A DNA stretch of 64,000 nt, taken from Halicephalobus mephisto. Taxonomy: Eukaryota > Nematoda > Chromadorea > Rhabditida > Panagrolaimidae. Where the stretch lies: the NCBI GenBank assembly GCA_009193035.1, contig SWDT01000049.1:62001-126000 (forward strand). The letters run 5' to 3'. A program made the translations under genes and the position numbers. The notes under the pieces are model-generated. The model was given only the letters and a program-made list of their open reading frames with translations, was not told where the DNA came from and did not search any database. Within the stretch, counting starts at the first letter, position 1. Every line of letters begins with the position of its first letter. Positions 12,096-23,285 of this stretch are shown here, piece by piece.

Positions 12096-12103
12096 TATAA
12101 AAG
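12096..12103 (+). promoter_or_regulatory. TATA-box-like element upstream of the NIM1-type kinase
   Basis: TATAAAAG lies 36 bp upstream of the kinase ATG at 12132, with an initiator-like CAGTCA about 25 bp downstream of it. If used, the 5' UTR would be under 15 nt. Motif and spacing only. Confidence 0.35.
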
Positions 12104-12131
12104 CCAGGGAAGAAGAAAATCCAGTCAAAAA

Positions 12132-15100
12132 ATGACTCTCACTCTGGCCGAGTCCCCTGTGCCCTTCGAGGCTTCTTTATGCTCTTTGGATGAAGCCGAA
12201 TCTGGACTAGGATTGGAGAACTTGTCATTGGAAGGAAGCGAAGTTTCCTTCCCTGGGAAATCCAAAATCGAATCTCTTCCTAATATCCCTAAACCCAAAG
12301 AAGTTAAATCCAGTCCTACTAGAAGACATACTGAATCCGCTTTAATTTCTTCTTCGTCGTCTTCTGGAGCGTCAATTGTGGCGGGAAGGGCGATTTCCAA
12401 AGCTGATCGGTTCAATGCCCTCAGGCACAGCGATGCTTCTGTTGACAGAAAAAAATTCGAAAAGGTTTAAAATTTAATAAATTCCTTAAAAATGATTAAA
12501 TTTTAATAATTTAAATTTTTTTTATTTTGAATAATGTTGGATTTCAGGCTCCGACGTTGACATGTTCGTCTTCTGAAGAAAGAGACGAAGATTCTCCAAT
12601 TCCGATTTACAGAAACTCAAGTTCTAAATCACTTCCGACTTCTACTCCGTCGCTCTATGTATCTACTAAACATCAACTAGAAACTGATCCGAATGTCCAG
12701 AGGGAAATCGCCTTGGGCAAGAGAATCGGGTTCTACAGACTGGGGAAGGAACTAGGGGCCGGGAACTTCTCAAAAGTGAAGTTAGGGATTCATTCATTAA
12801 CCAAAGGTAAATTTGAAATTAATTTTACGAAAAAATAATTCCCAAAAATAGTCCATATCTGAAATGAGAGATTTTAAAAAATATTCTGATTTGCGATTAA
12901 ATTTCGGTAAATGCATTTTTGAAAGAAGATAATCTTCAAAATCCTTAAGTTTAAAGTAGAATTTTCTGTTTTTTTACAAATGTTTCGGAAATCCAAGTAG
13001 ACGGATGAAATCAACAAGGAAAGTGTAATTAATTGCAGAAAATAATTGCTAAAATCAGCAAAGTTAAATTAGAAAACGAATGTTTTAAAAATGCGATCTT
13101 TGTGCAAGTAAGAAAATGAATTCATTTGTACTTTTTCGTTTTTCTAAGCATTTCCTTAAAAACATTGATCATATAGTTGTAGTTGCTACTAGAAGATACA
13201 TCTAATTATAAAAAAGAATTATTAAAATGAGTAAAATTAAATAAAAATGAGGAGTTTAAAAATGTAGTCTTAAGTTGTGCAAACAAGGAAGTGAATTCAC
13301 TTCTGCTTTTTTTGTACGTTTCTGATTTTTTTGAGAAAGTGATTATGTAGTTGTAATCAGTAGTAAGAGACACATCTGATGACAAGAGGGAATTATCAAA
13401 AGTAGTGGAGTTGAAGTAGAAAACGAGCGTTTTAGAAATGTAACTACAATTTTGACAAAGGGGTAAGCGAGTTTGTTTGTGTTTTTTCGTTTTTCTAATT
13501 ATTCATTTGGAAGGTTAAGTAGATAGTTGTAATTAAGAGAATAAGATATAGCTAATTCCAAGAAGAATTATGAAAATTGGTAAACTTAAAATAGAGAACG
13601 AAGGTATTGAAAGTGGTGTATCGAATGCTTGTTAACTTAGCGAGCGCATTTGTATTCTTTATTATTCTAATAACTTGTTTAAAACCTTAGTTACATAGTT
13701 GTAATTGCTGGTAAAAGACACATACAATTCCAAGAAGAATCATGAAAATTGATAAACTTAAAGTAGAAATTAAAGGCATTGAAAATAATATATCAAATCT
13801 TGGTTAACAAATAAGAGAATTTACTCACATTTTCCGATTCATAATATATAAAATTTCTTATATTTATTCAATTTTTCGATATAGAAGACTATTTCCTACA
13901 AATTAATAATGCGGTTTGAATATATATTACATAAACTACAAAATTAGTGATGCAATATTTAAGAAAACCGCTTGGAATAGAATATTTTTTGTATGATTAT
14001 TGCAGACTTTATTAACTTTATTATTTCAGAAAAAGTGGCAGTTAAAGTAATGGATAAATCGAAAATGGACCAAAAAGCCCAAAGACTTCTTTCGCGGGAG
14101 GTCCAGAACATGGAGTACCTTCACCACCCTAACGTGATCAGACTCTTCGAAGTCATTGAGACTTTATCCAAAATGTACCTTGTTATGGAGTATGCTGGGG
14201 GTGGTGAACTTTATACATATGTTCATGATCATGGGAAACTAACTGAAGAACAAACAAAACCGATTTTTGCTCAATTGGTTTCTGCCGTAGGGCATCTCCA
14301 CGCCAAAGGCATTGTTCACAGGGACATCAAAGCTGAAAATGTGATTTTTTCTCAGCCGGGATGGGTAAAACTGGCTGATTTTGGGTTTTCTTGCAAGTAC
14401 GAGGAAGACACAAGACTTTCGACCTTCTGTGGATCCCCACCGTATGCGGCTCCCGAACTTTTCAGAGACCCCAACTACTACGGACCAAAAGTGGACATGT
14501 GGGCCCTGGGGGTTACTCTGTACTTCATGCTGGTTGGAGTCACTCCATTCAGAGGAGAAACGGTTACTGTACTGAAGTCGAACATCATGATGGGAACCTA
14601 CCATATGCCAGAATACATTAGTGGATTCGCCCAGTACGTCATTCAGAGACTTCTGTGGATGGATCCCCAGCAGAGAGCCACAACCAACGAGCTGAAGGTA
14701 GGTGTCCATCTTGTTTGTTCTCGTTAGTGAGCCCCGCGAAGCTTCGAAGGTACTGTAGAAGGTCACGGAACCTTTGGGAACAGCATAGAAGCTTCTGGAA
14801 TTCTGCAGAAAATTCTAAAACTTTCTAAATTTTCAAAATAATCTGATAGAAGATTCTGAATTTTTCGAAAATGTCCTAATTTCCAACATTGTAAATTTTA
14901 AATTTTGAAGAAAACTCAATTTTAAAAAAATATTCGTTTCCGTTTTTGAAATAGAATAATTTCAGAAAATGTACTGGCTTAGTCAAAGCAAATTTCCTGA
15001 TTCCTATTTACAAATCTCCATGCAACCAAGTGAAGACAGTTTAAAAACAGACAAAACTGAACAAGAAGTCTGGTCTAAACTCTTGGCTATCGGGATCGAC

Positions 15101-15761
15101 GAAGAGATGATCCGATCCTCTGCGGGGAAAGGGGCTAAGGACGCCATCATCGGGACCTACAGAATCATTCTTTACCAAGTTCAGGCTCCAGAACACGACA
15201 AAGAAAGGACAAAAGTGAGTTCAGTTACAGTAATCTACCGTAACCTACAGTAGTACTTAGTGATATACAGTAATCCAACCACATATAATGACTTATCGTA
15301 ACCTACAGTGATACTTAGTAATATACAGTAATCCAGTCACATATAATGACTTACCGTAACCTACAGCAGTACTTAGTAATATACAGTAATCCAGTCATAT
15401 ATAATAACCTACCGTAACCTACAGTAGTACTTAGTGATATACAGTAATCTAATCACATGTAGTAACCTACCGTAATTTACAGTAATACTTAGTGATATAC
15501 AGTAATCCAGTCACATGTAGTAACCTACCGTAACCTACAGTAGTACTTAGTAATATACAGTAATCCAGTCCTATACAATAACCTACAGTAATACTTAGTA
15601 ACCTACCGTAATCTACAATGACCTAGAATATTCTACAGTAACTTACAGTAATCTCATTAATTTTTTTCCAGGTGAGAGACCATGTTCAGAAGGTCGCTGA
15701 AAGAAACCGAAGAATCGAAGAACAGTACAATAAAAATAGCAAAGCTTGTACCATAATCTAA
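12132..15761 (+). CDS. NIM1-type AMPK-related Ser/Thr protein kinase (532 aa)
   Basis: Exons 12132-12464, 12548-12806, 14030-14697, 14966-15214 and 15672-15761 join in phase. The first about 165 residues are Ser-rich and disordered. The kinase domain follows with glycine loop GAGNFSKV, VAVK lysine, catalytic HRDIKAEN, DFGFS, activation segment STFCGSPPYAAPE and APE motif. The block ALGKRIGFYRLGKELGAGNF before the kinase, and TVLRIILH-like AKDAIIGTYRIILYQVQ after it, are the features that point to NIM1 rather than MARK or SNRK. The activation-loop Thr in the CGSP context is the LKB1 target of this kinase family. The protein ends in Cys-Thr-Ile-Ile, a possible CaaX prenylation box. Intron 2 is 1.2 kb and carries repeats duplicated outside the gene. 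Start at 12132 is the first ATG after a TATA-like box. Confidence 0.9.
12990..13800. repeat. Intronic repeat block, duplicated downstream of the gene
   Basis: The large intron of the kinase contains degenerate ~225-bp internal repeats (recurrent TAGTTGTAATTGCTGGTAAA-like and AAGAAGAATTATGAAAATTG segments). The part 13203-13797 is nearly identical to 16980-17578. Confidence 0.75.
15230..15620. repeat. Tandem repeat in the last kinase intron, ~58-bp period
   Basis: About seven units of ACCTACAGTAGTACTTAGTG followed by ATATACAGTAATCCAGTCAC fill intron 15215-15671. CTACAGTA motifs of this sort are common in nematode non-coding DNA. Confidence 0.8.
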
Positions 15762-16947
15762 ATTCGACTTTAATATAAAACCAAAGTGCCCTAGGATTTA
15801 CTTACTTATTGTTTTAGCTTTGTTTAGTCTTTCTTTATTTTTTAAATTTCATTCTTATAAAAATGAAAAACCAATTTTGCGGAATGATCTCAAAACGAAT
15901 TTTGGAATTTTATACTTTTAAAATTTGAAATTTTTGATGATTCTAGATTTGTTAAAAAATTAAAAATAAGAATTCGTACGAAATTGTCTCGAAAGGAATT
16001 TGGGAAAATTTTAAAAATCAAAATTTTAAAAACCGAAATTTAAAAAATCGAAATTTTAAAAATCAAAAATTTTTGGAAAATTTTAAAAACCGAAATTTTT
16101 AAAATTTTTATACGATTCTGAAAAGTTCTAAAAATTTCCATAAAAACGTTGAAGATTTCCAAACTTTTCATCGGATTCTGAAAACTTTCATGAAATTCTA
16201 CAAATTTACAAAAATTTTAAAAATTTTAAATTATCTTTTGGATTCTAAAAGTTTAAATCAAATTTTATAAATTCTAACAAATTTCAAGAACGTTTTTTAT
16301 ATTTCTACTAAATTCTGGAAAGTTTTGAAAGATTTCAAAATTCCGAATTGAATTTTTTAAAATTTTAAAAATTTTAATTAAATAAAAAAATTTTAATTGA
16401 ACAAAAATAAAAAAATAATTTCAATAAAATTTTTAAAAATTTTGGAATTTTTGATTATTGATAATTTTCATCGAATTTCTAAATTTTTATAAATTTTTAA
16501 TATTTTGTAGTATTTTGCTAGATTCCGGAAGGTCGTCGAAAAATTTAAAGTGTGTTTATTTCGAAAAAACAAAATTAATGTACAATTTTGTTTCCGGCGC
16601 CGGATTATCTAATGAAGAAGCCTTTTACAGCAACATGAGATAACCATTATTAAAAAAATATTAAGTAATCTGGCTTTCGAAATTAATAAATCAGAAAATG
16701 AATCATTGAGTAACGGATTCGAGGGACTTGTTCGTTAAAATTTCGATATTTTTAATGTTTAAAAACTGATTTTAATCCAACTAATATTTTGAAATATTAA
16801 ATGTCAAACCAAAGATCCTCAAAAGTATGTCCAGAATGTGTGATTCTATTTTGTTGCATGTGTTTCAGGAATGAGATAATCCAGACAATCCATAAAGCCG
16901 AAATTCTTGCTTTTTTTCATCTTGTGATTACTATTTTAGAAAACTAA

Positions 16948-17578
16948 GTAGACGGATGAAATCAACGGGGAAAGTGTAATTAATTATAAAAAAGAATTAT
17001 TAAAATGAGTAAAATTAAATAAAAATGAGGAGTTTAAAAATGTAGTCTTAAGCTGTGCAAACAAGGAAGTGAATTCACTTCTGCTTTTTTTGTACGTTTC
17101 TGATTTTTTTGAGAAAGTGATTATGTAGTTGTAATCAGTAGTAAGAGACACATCTGATGACAAGAGGGAATTATCAAAAGTAGTGGAGTTGAAGTAGAAA
17201 ACGAGCGTTTTAGAAATGTAACTACAATTTTGACAAAGGGGTAAGCGAGTTTGTTTGTGTTTTTTCGTTTTTCTAATTATTCATTTGGAAGGTTAAGTAG
17301 ATAGTTGTAATTAAGAGAATAAGATATAGCTAATTACAAGAAGGATTATGAAAATTGGTAAACTTAAAATAGAAATTAAAGGCATTGAAAGTGGTGTATC
17401 GAATGCTTGTTAACTTAGTGAGCGCATTTATTTGTATTCTTTATTACCTTAATAATTTGTTTAAAACCTTGGTAACATGGTTGTAATTGCTGGTAAAAGA
17501 CACATGCAGTTCCAAGAAGAATTATAGAAATTGGTAAACTTAAAGTAGAAATTAAAGGCATTGAAAATGGTTTATCAA
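16948..17578. repeat. Second copy of the kinase-intron repeat
   Basis: Starting AGTAGACGGATGAAATCAAC, this copy lacks the first internal unit of the intron block but then matches 13203-13797 with only scattered substitutions. It lies about 1.2 kb past the kinase stop codon, in the same orientation. The remaining intergenic DNA 15762-18623 is AT-rich, with a further tandem array at about 18160-18500. Confidence 0.8.
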
Positions 17579-18159
17579 ATACCTGTTTCTTCCACGTGTT
17601 TTCTATGGAATTTTTTCATTCCATTTAATTTCCTTATTCCAGAAAAGAATTTCGTAACTATTGACGGCAGATTCTGAATAGGTTGTTTGATAAGTTATAA
17701 AATGAACTATAATAAGCATTAGACACCATTTTGATTAAACTTTGAAGTATTAAAAACGAAAAATTGCACTTTTACTTAATTTTTTCTCTTCAGAAAACGC
17801 TCCAGAAAAATGAATAACAGATTTTGAATAGCTTCCTGATAATCTATGAAACGAGCAATAAGGTTTTTAAAAAATTAATTTTTATTTTTCAAATATCGAA
17901 TTTTATTTTTGTTGAATTTCGTCATTTTAAAAAAATTTTCAAAAACGAATTTTATATTTTTCATAATTATTCGATAATTAACAAATCAAATAAAAATTTA
18001 TTTTACAAAATTACTTTGAATAAATTTTGAAATTTTATAAAAAATTTTAATTTTAATTTTTCATCATGAACTAACATTCAAAAAATTATAAAATAAAACA
18101 ATTAATTTTAAAAACATAAATTTTGGCATGTGATGAGAAAAAAAATAATTTTTTTTAAA

Positions 18160-18500
18160 TTTTATTTTTCAAAAATGTTAAAAATAATTGATTTTAAGAA
18201 AATTATTTTTAAAAATTTTATTTTTCGAAATTATTAAAAATAATTGATTTTAAAAAAATTATTTTTTTTAATTTTATTTTTCAAAAATATTAAAAATAAT
18301 TATGTTTAAGAAAATTATTTTTTAAAATTTTATTTTTCGAAATTATTAAAAATAATTGATTTTAAGAAAATTATTTTTTTTTAAATTTTTTTATAAAAAA
18401 ATATTTGCAAAAATAAATTTTTATTTTAAAAAAATTGTTTTTTTTTAAATTTTATTTTTCGAAATTATTGAAAATAATTAATTTAAAAAAATTGTTTTTA
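18160..18500. repeat. AT-rich tandem array upstream of the receptor 3' end
   Basis: Units of TTTTATTTTTCGAAATTATT plus AAAAATAATTGATTTTAAGA repeat about five times. No gene seen. Confidence 0.6.
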
Positions 18501-18623
18501 TTCGATTTTAATTTTTATTGCAAATTTTAAAAAATATTAAATATTTTGAAATAAATAAAAAATAAAATTTAATTTCAAAGGTCACTTTATTAAAAATTTT
18601 TTACAAAATTGTGAAATTGATAT

Positions 18624-21600
18624 TTAAGCCCATTGAGATTTCAGTGAATTGAAGTAATTATCTACAGTAACGTTCATGGGCAGTTGTTTTCCGAAAACAG
18701 TTTTAACCATTGAAGGAGTTTTGTCTTTTTCGGCTTCTGTGATTTTTCGGACTTCAAGTATTTTTTTACAGTATCGTTTGAAGTACAGTAACAATATCAG
18801 GATCATACTGAGGTTGTAAAACTGAAATTTAAAACATTTAAAATTGCCAAAATCAAAAATATTAAAAATTAAAAATTTCGGAAATATTAAGATTTTTAAA
18901 TTTTACAAATTAATAAAATTTTTAAAAAATCAAAAAATTACGAAATTTTGAAGATTAAAAAATTGAAAAAATTAAGAAATTTCGGAAATTGAAAGAATTA
19001 AGAAATTTTGAAAATTTAAAAATTTAAAAATCTTTGAAAATTAAAAAAATTGAAAGAATTTTTAAATTTTTGAAAATTAAGAAATTCTGAAATTGAAAAA
19101 AAATAAGAAATTTTTAAAAATTGAAGGAATTTTAAAATTTTTAAAAATTAAGAAATTCTGAAATTGAAAAAAATTAAGAATTTTTTAAAAATTGAAAGAA
19201 TTTTTAAATTTTTGAAAATTAAGAAATTCTGAAATTGAAAAAAATTAAGAAATTTTTAAAAATTGAAAGAATTTTAAAATTTTTGAAAATTAAGAAATTA
19301 TGAAATTAGTTTTTACCATATAAAATATAGGGATGTAATGAAGTTCGTCTTTTGTGAAGACCCCGATGGCGGAGGCGATGAACGGCCCCAGAGGGCCTAC
19401 AGTAGACATGATTATTATTTGAGGTCCCAGGATTTTCAAAATCCGGATATTTTGAACGATTTGGTATCTCTGGACAAGATCAGGATGATAAGTAAGAAGT
19501 CTGTTCAATTTTTTGTTTCTTAAATAAATTCCAAAAAGAATAAAAAGTAAAAAAATATGAAGAACAAAAGCGACAAAATTGCTGATTTCGTAATAATCGT
19601 CAGAAATTAAAACCGGAAAAACGAAACATCCGGATAAAATCAAAGTCAGGACAACCATACAGTATCCTATTTTTTTCGTGGCGATTCTTTTGTCGTAACT
19701 CGAAAGAAAAATCGTGGCGAGACACCGATCGATGCAGAGGACGATGATCGAGATTCTGAAGACCCCTGCGAAGAAAAACGTGCCGATTCTGATGGGACTC
19801 ATGGTTACTGTCAATTTGTCCGAGAGTACCAAGTAATGGACACATAGTCCGATGGATCCGACGGGGATAAAGACCAGCAACGGATTTAGCAATTGAAAAT
19901 AAATTCTGAAAATTAAAAGTAAATCCTAAAAATTGAAATAAATCCTAAAAATTGAAATAAATCCTAAAAATTGAAAATAAATTCTAAAAATTGCAATAAA
20001 TCCTAAAAATTGAAATAAATCCTAAAAATTGAAATAAATCCTAAAAATTGAAAATAAATCTTAAAAATTGAAATAAATCCTAAAAATTAGAAGTAAATTC
20101 TGAAATTACGGTAACTTGAAACATGTTTTTTCCCCAATCGATCCCCTGGGGCTTTTGTCTTTTGGATTTGTATTGTTTTCGAAATTCCTTTTAAATTACT
20201 CTTTTGGACTAAGCCAAGTATTAACAAGACTTATCTAAAAAGATAAAACTCCCGAACCAGTGCGAGTCGAAGGAGAACGAATGTCGTACAGTACTTTTTT
20301 AATTAGTCTTATTGGTTACTTGATTGATATTTTACACTAATCTAGAGATCAATAAGATTAATTTGAAAGCGGAAAAACAGGACTAATCTCCAGGATGGGG
20401 AATCAGATATCCCAAGGGAGGAATCATTAAACAACTTTTAAATCATTTTTTTTAAAATTTTTAATGGACATTTTAGGTTATTTTAGAAGTAAAAAAATAG
20501 GCCTAAAAAAGTAAAAATAAAATCAATATTACGAAATCAGGGATAAAGTATTCTAAGAAAAATCATTAAATAACTTTTAAATCATTTTTTTAAATTTTTT
20601 AATGGACATTTTAGGTTATTTTAGAAGTAAAAAAATAAGCCTAAAAAAGTAAAAATAAAATCAATGTTACAAAATCAGGGATTAAATATTCTAAGAAAAA
20701 TCATTAAATAACTTTTAAATTATTTTTTTTAAATTTTTAATAGATATTTTACGCCATTTTAGAAGTGAAAAAACTGACCTAAAATAAGAAAAAATAAAAT
20801 CAATGTTACGAAATCAGGGATTAAATATCCAAGGGAGGAATCATTAAACAACTTTTTGATCATTTTTTAAAAATATTTTTAATAGATATTTTACGCCATT
20901 TTAGAAATAAAAAAACTGACCTAAAATAAGAAAAATAAAATTAATATTACGAAATCAATGATTAAATACCCTAAGGAAAAATCATTGAATAACTTTTAAA
21001 TTATTTTTTTTAATTTTTAATAGATATTTTAAGTTATTTTAGAAGTAAACAGATTAATCCAAAAAAGTAAAAATAAATTATGTAATAGTTGGGCCCTTGG
21101 GACTTTTGCTCCCCAGACCCGTGTTGTTTTTGAAATTTCTTTTTTAATTTTTTGATTGACATTTTAGACTACTTTAAAAATAATAAAAAAAAATAGTCTA
21201 AAAAATAAAAAAAAACTAATCTTAGGAAATCAAGAATTAAAAAATTTTAAAAACAAAATATTTTTTTTATCGTTTCTGAACCAGTTTATTGATTACGGTA
21301 GATTATTTGGTTATTAATAAAATTGGTCTAGAAACGAAAAATGGGATGTATGATATTGGATTTATTAAAAATTTTGAAATTTTAAAGAACAAGATATTTA
21401 TTTTTTTTATCGCTTTTAGACTAGTCTGTTCGGTCATTACTATCACGTTAGATCATCTAGTTATCAAAGATCACTGAAGTCTATAGAATAACCGACATAG
21501 AAATTAAATTTTTACACAACAACTAAGTAGATTCGATCTGCCTGGATGTTGCGAGCAAGCTGCAGATTTTTTTCGAAATTTTTACAAATGTAAAAATATG

Positions 21601-22282
21601 AATTATATCAAGTCTCCTAAATGTTGCGAGCAAGCTGCAGAATTTACTTTGATTTAAACTCGACCGATCTGCTTGAATGTTGCGAGCAAGCTGCAGATTT
21701 TACTTTCAACTCGACCGATCTGCCTAAATGTTGCAAGTAAGTTGCAGATTTTTTTCGAAATTTCTGCAAATGTAAAAATATAAATTATATCACATCTCCT
21801 AAATGTTGCGAGCAAGCTGCAGATTTAACTTTGATTTAAACTCGACCGATCTGCTTGAATGTTGCGAGCAAGCTGCAGATTTTACTTTAAAGTCGACCGA
21901 TCTGCCTAAATGTTGCAAACAAACTGCAAGTTTTTTCTCGAAATTTTTACAAATGGAAAAATATGAATTATATCAAGTCTCCTAAATGTTGCGAGCAAGC
22001 TGCAGGTTTTACTTTGATTTCGATGTCGACTACTTTATGGACCTTAACATTGGTTGAAAAACGGAAAAACTTTAATTTTAGGAAATTAGAGACCAAATAT
22101 CCCAGGGGAACAATTATCTCATGGTCTAATCCGCAAAATTAAACAAACCTCAGATGGACGGGTTGAGCTGCGTAATCTATGGCCTTCAGGTACCGGAAGG
22201 GGACGACGAGGACCAGATACAGAAGTCCGAGGACCCCGTTGAGGACGAATAAAGCAGGTTCAAACAAGTCTACATTATCCAT
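18624..22282 (-). CDS. Sre-like nematode chemoreceptor (7TM GPCR), 306 aa
   Basis: Minus-strand exons 22149-22282, 19317-19905 and 18624-18821 join in phase to 306 aa, a normal length for nematode chemoreceptors. Seven hydrophobic stretches are visible. Family-type motifs are DRCLATIFLSSYDKR after TM3 and VQRYQIVQNIRILKIL before TM6, which fit the Sre class (ER.LAT...YE and QRYQ..ENIR patterns) and are matched at equivalent places in the neighbouring receptor. The first exon ends HLR and the next continues IYF, mirroring HLRIYL in the paralogue, which supports the 2.2-kb first intron. Expected role is chemosensation at the plasma membrane of sensory neurons; ligand unknown. The ATG at 22282 follows a TTCTAG that could be a trans-splice site. 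Sre versus a related class is inference. Confidence 0.75.
18822..19316. repeat. A-rich repetitive last intron of the first receptor gene
   Basis: Tandem units of AAGAAATTCTGAAATTGAAA and TTTTTAAAAATTGAAAGAAT run through most of the intron. A second short array of ATTGAAATAAATCCTAAAA (19910-20100) starts the next intron. Confidence 0.65.
20420..21060. repeat. Tandem array, about 5 copies of ~130 bp, inverted relative to 35690-36310
   Basis: Units contain TCATTAAATAACTTTTAAAT, a TTTTAGGTTATTTTAGAAGT segment and AAAATCAATATTACGAAATC. It lies in the first intron of the receptor gene at 18624-22282. The reverse complement of the same unit forms the array at 35690-36310. Confidence 0.8.
21530..22050. 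repeat. Tandem block of a dispersed repeat (TGCGAGCAAGCTGCAG family)
   Basis: The core GTTGCGAGCAAGCTGCAGAT occurs about seven times within 500 bp, ending with TTCGATGTCGACTACTTTAT. Related sequence is at 11640-11830, 55610-56110 and 58850-59010. Confidence 0.75.
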
Positions 22283-22479
22283 TGGACTAGAAGTAAATCC
22301 ATTTCAAGTACAGTAAAGTTACTACAAGATAATTTTCAAAAAAAATTGCTTAATGAAGTCGAATTTTTTCAATTAAATATTATTCATTCCAATTTTTTAT
22401 TCAAAAAATATATACAATTTTGGTTAATTTACACAGCCCCTGAGGGGATGCATGAATGGTCACTGATAAAGGACGGAAT

Positions 22480-23200
22480 AATTTTGAATAATTTTAAACA
22501 ATTTCATAAGTATCTAAGACATCGTGAGAGAGCGGGTTCCTGGCACGAAAGTTCAAATTTCAACTTTTAACTTTGACCATCAACTTTCATAAAGTAAAAT
22601 ATTGGAATTTCCAATTTTATTTTTGATAAAAAAAAAATTAAATCATTTTATGAATGTTTATGACGTCATGAGAAAACAGGTTCCCGACACGAAAGTCCCC
22701 GAGAAACACAGTAGTCGTTTTACATTGTGTTTTTTTTGTATTCTTTATATGAAAAAAGATTTTTTGTATAATAAAAGACAAAAATTGAACAATTTTAAAT
22801 AATTTTATAAATATCTAAACCGTTCTAAGAGAACAGGTTCCCGGCACGAAAGTCCCTGAGAGACTCAGTAGTTGTTTTGCATTGTTTTTTTGTATTCTTT
22901 ATATGAAAAAAAATTTTTTGTATAATAAAAGACAAAAATTGAACAATTTAATGAATATGTAAACCGTTCTGACAGAACAGGTTCCCGACACGAAAGTTCC
23001 TGAGAGACACAGTAGTTGTTTTACGTTGTATTGTTTAATAACTGAAGAATTTTATATATAATAAAAGACAAAAATTGAACAATTTAATGAATATGTAAAC
23101 CGTTCTAAGAGAACAGGTTCCCGGCACGAAAGTCCCAAAGAGACTCAGTAGTTGTTTTGCATTGTTTTTTTTGTATTTTTTATATAAAAAAAAATTTTAT
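22480..23200. repeat. Tandem repeat between the two receptor genes, 4-5 copies of ~135-170 bp
   Basis: Each unit carries GAACAGGTTCCCGGCACGAA AGTCCC, then AGACTCAGTAGTTGTTTT, then an AT tail TATGAAAAAAAATTTTTTGT. It fills the interval 22283-23285. The reverse complement of CCCGACACGAAAGT recurs elsewhere in the window. Confidence 0.75.
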
Positions 23201-23285
23201 ATATATTATAAACAATCTTGATATTCTGTGCACCGGTCTAATGCTACAGTAGTTACGAAAGAGTCAAGGAAAATTATTGACAAAT

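Noticed and set aside
14239..14766. 175-aa ORF antisense to the NIM1 kinase exon
   Set aside because: Shadow of the conserved kinase exon on the plus strand; no homology pattern of its own.
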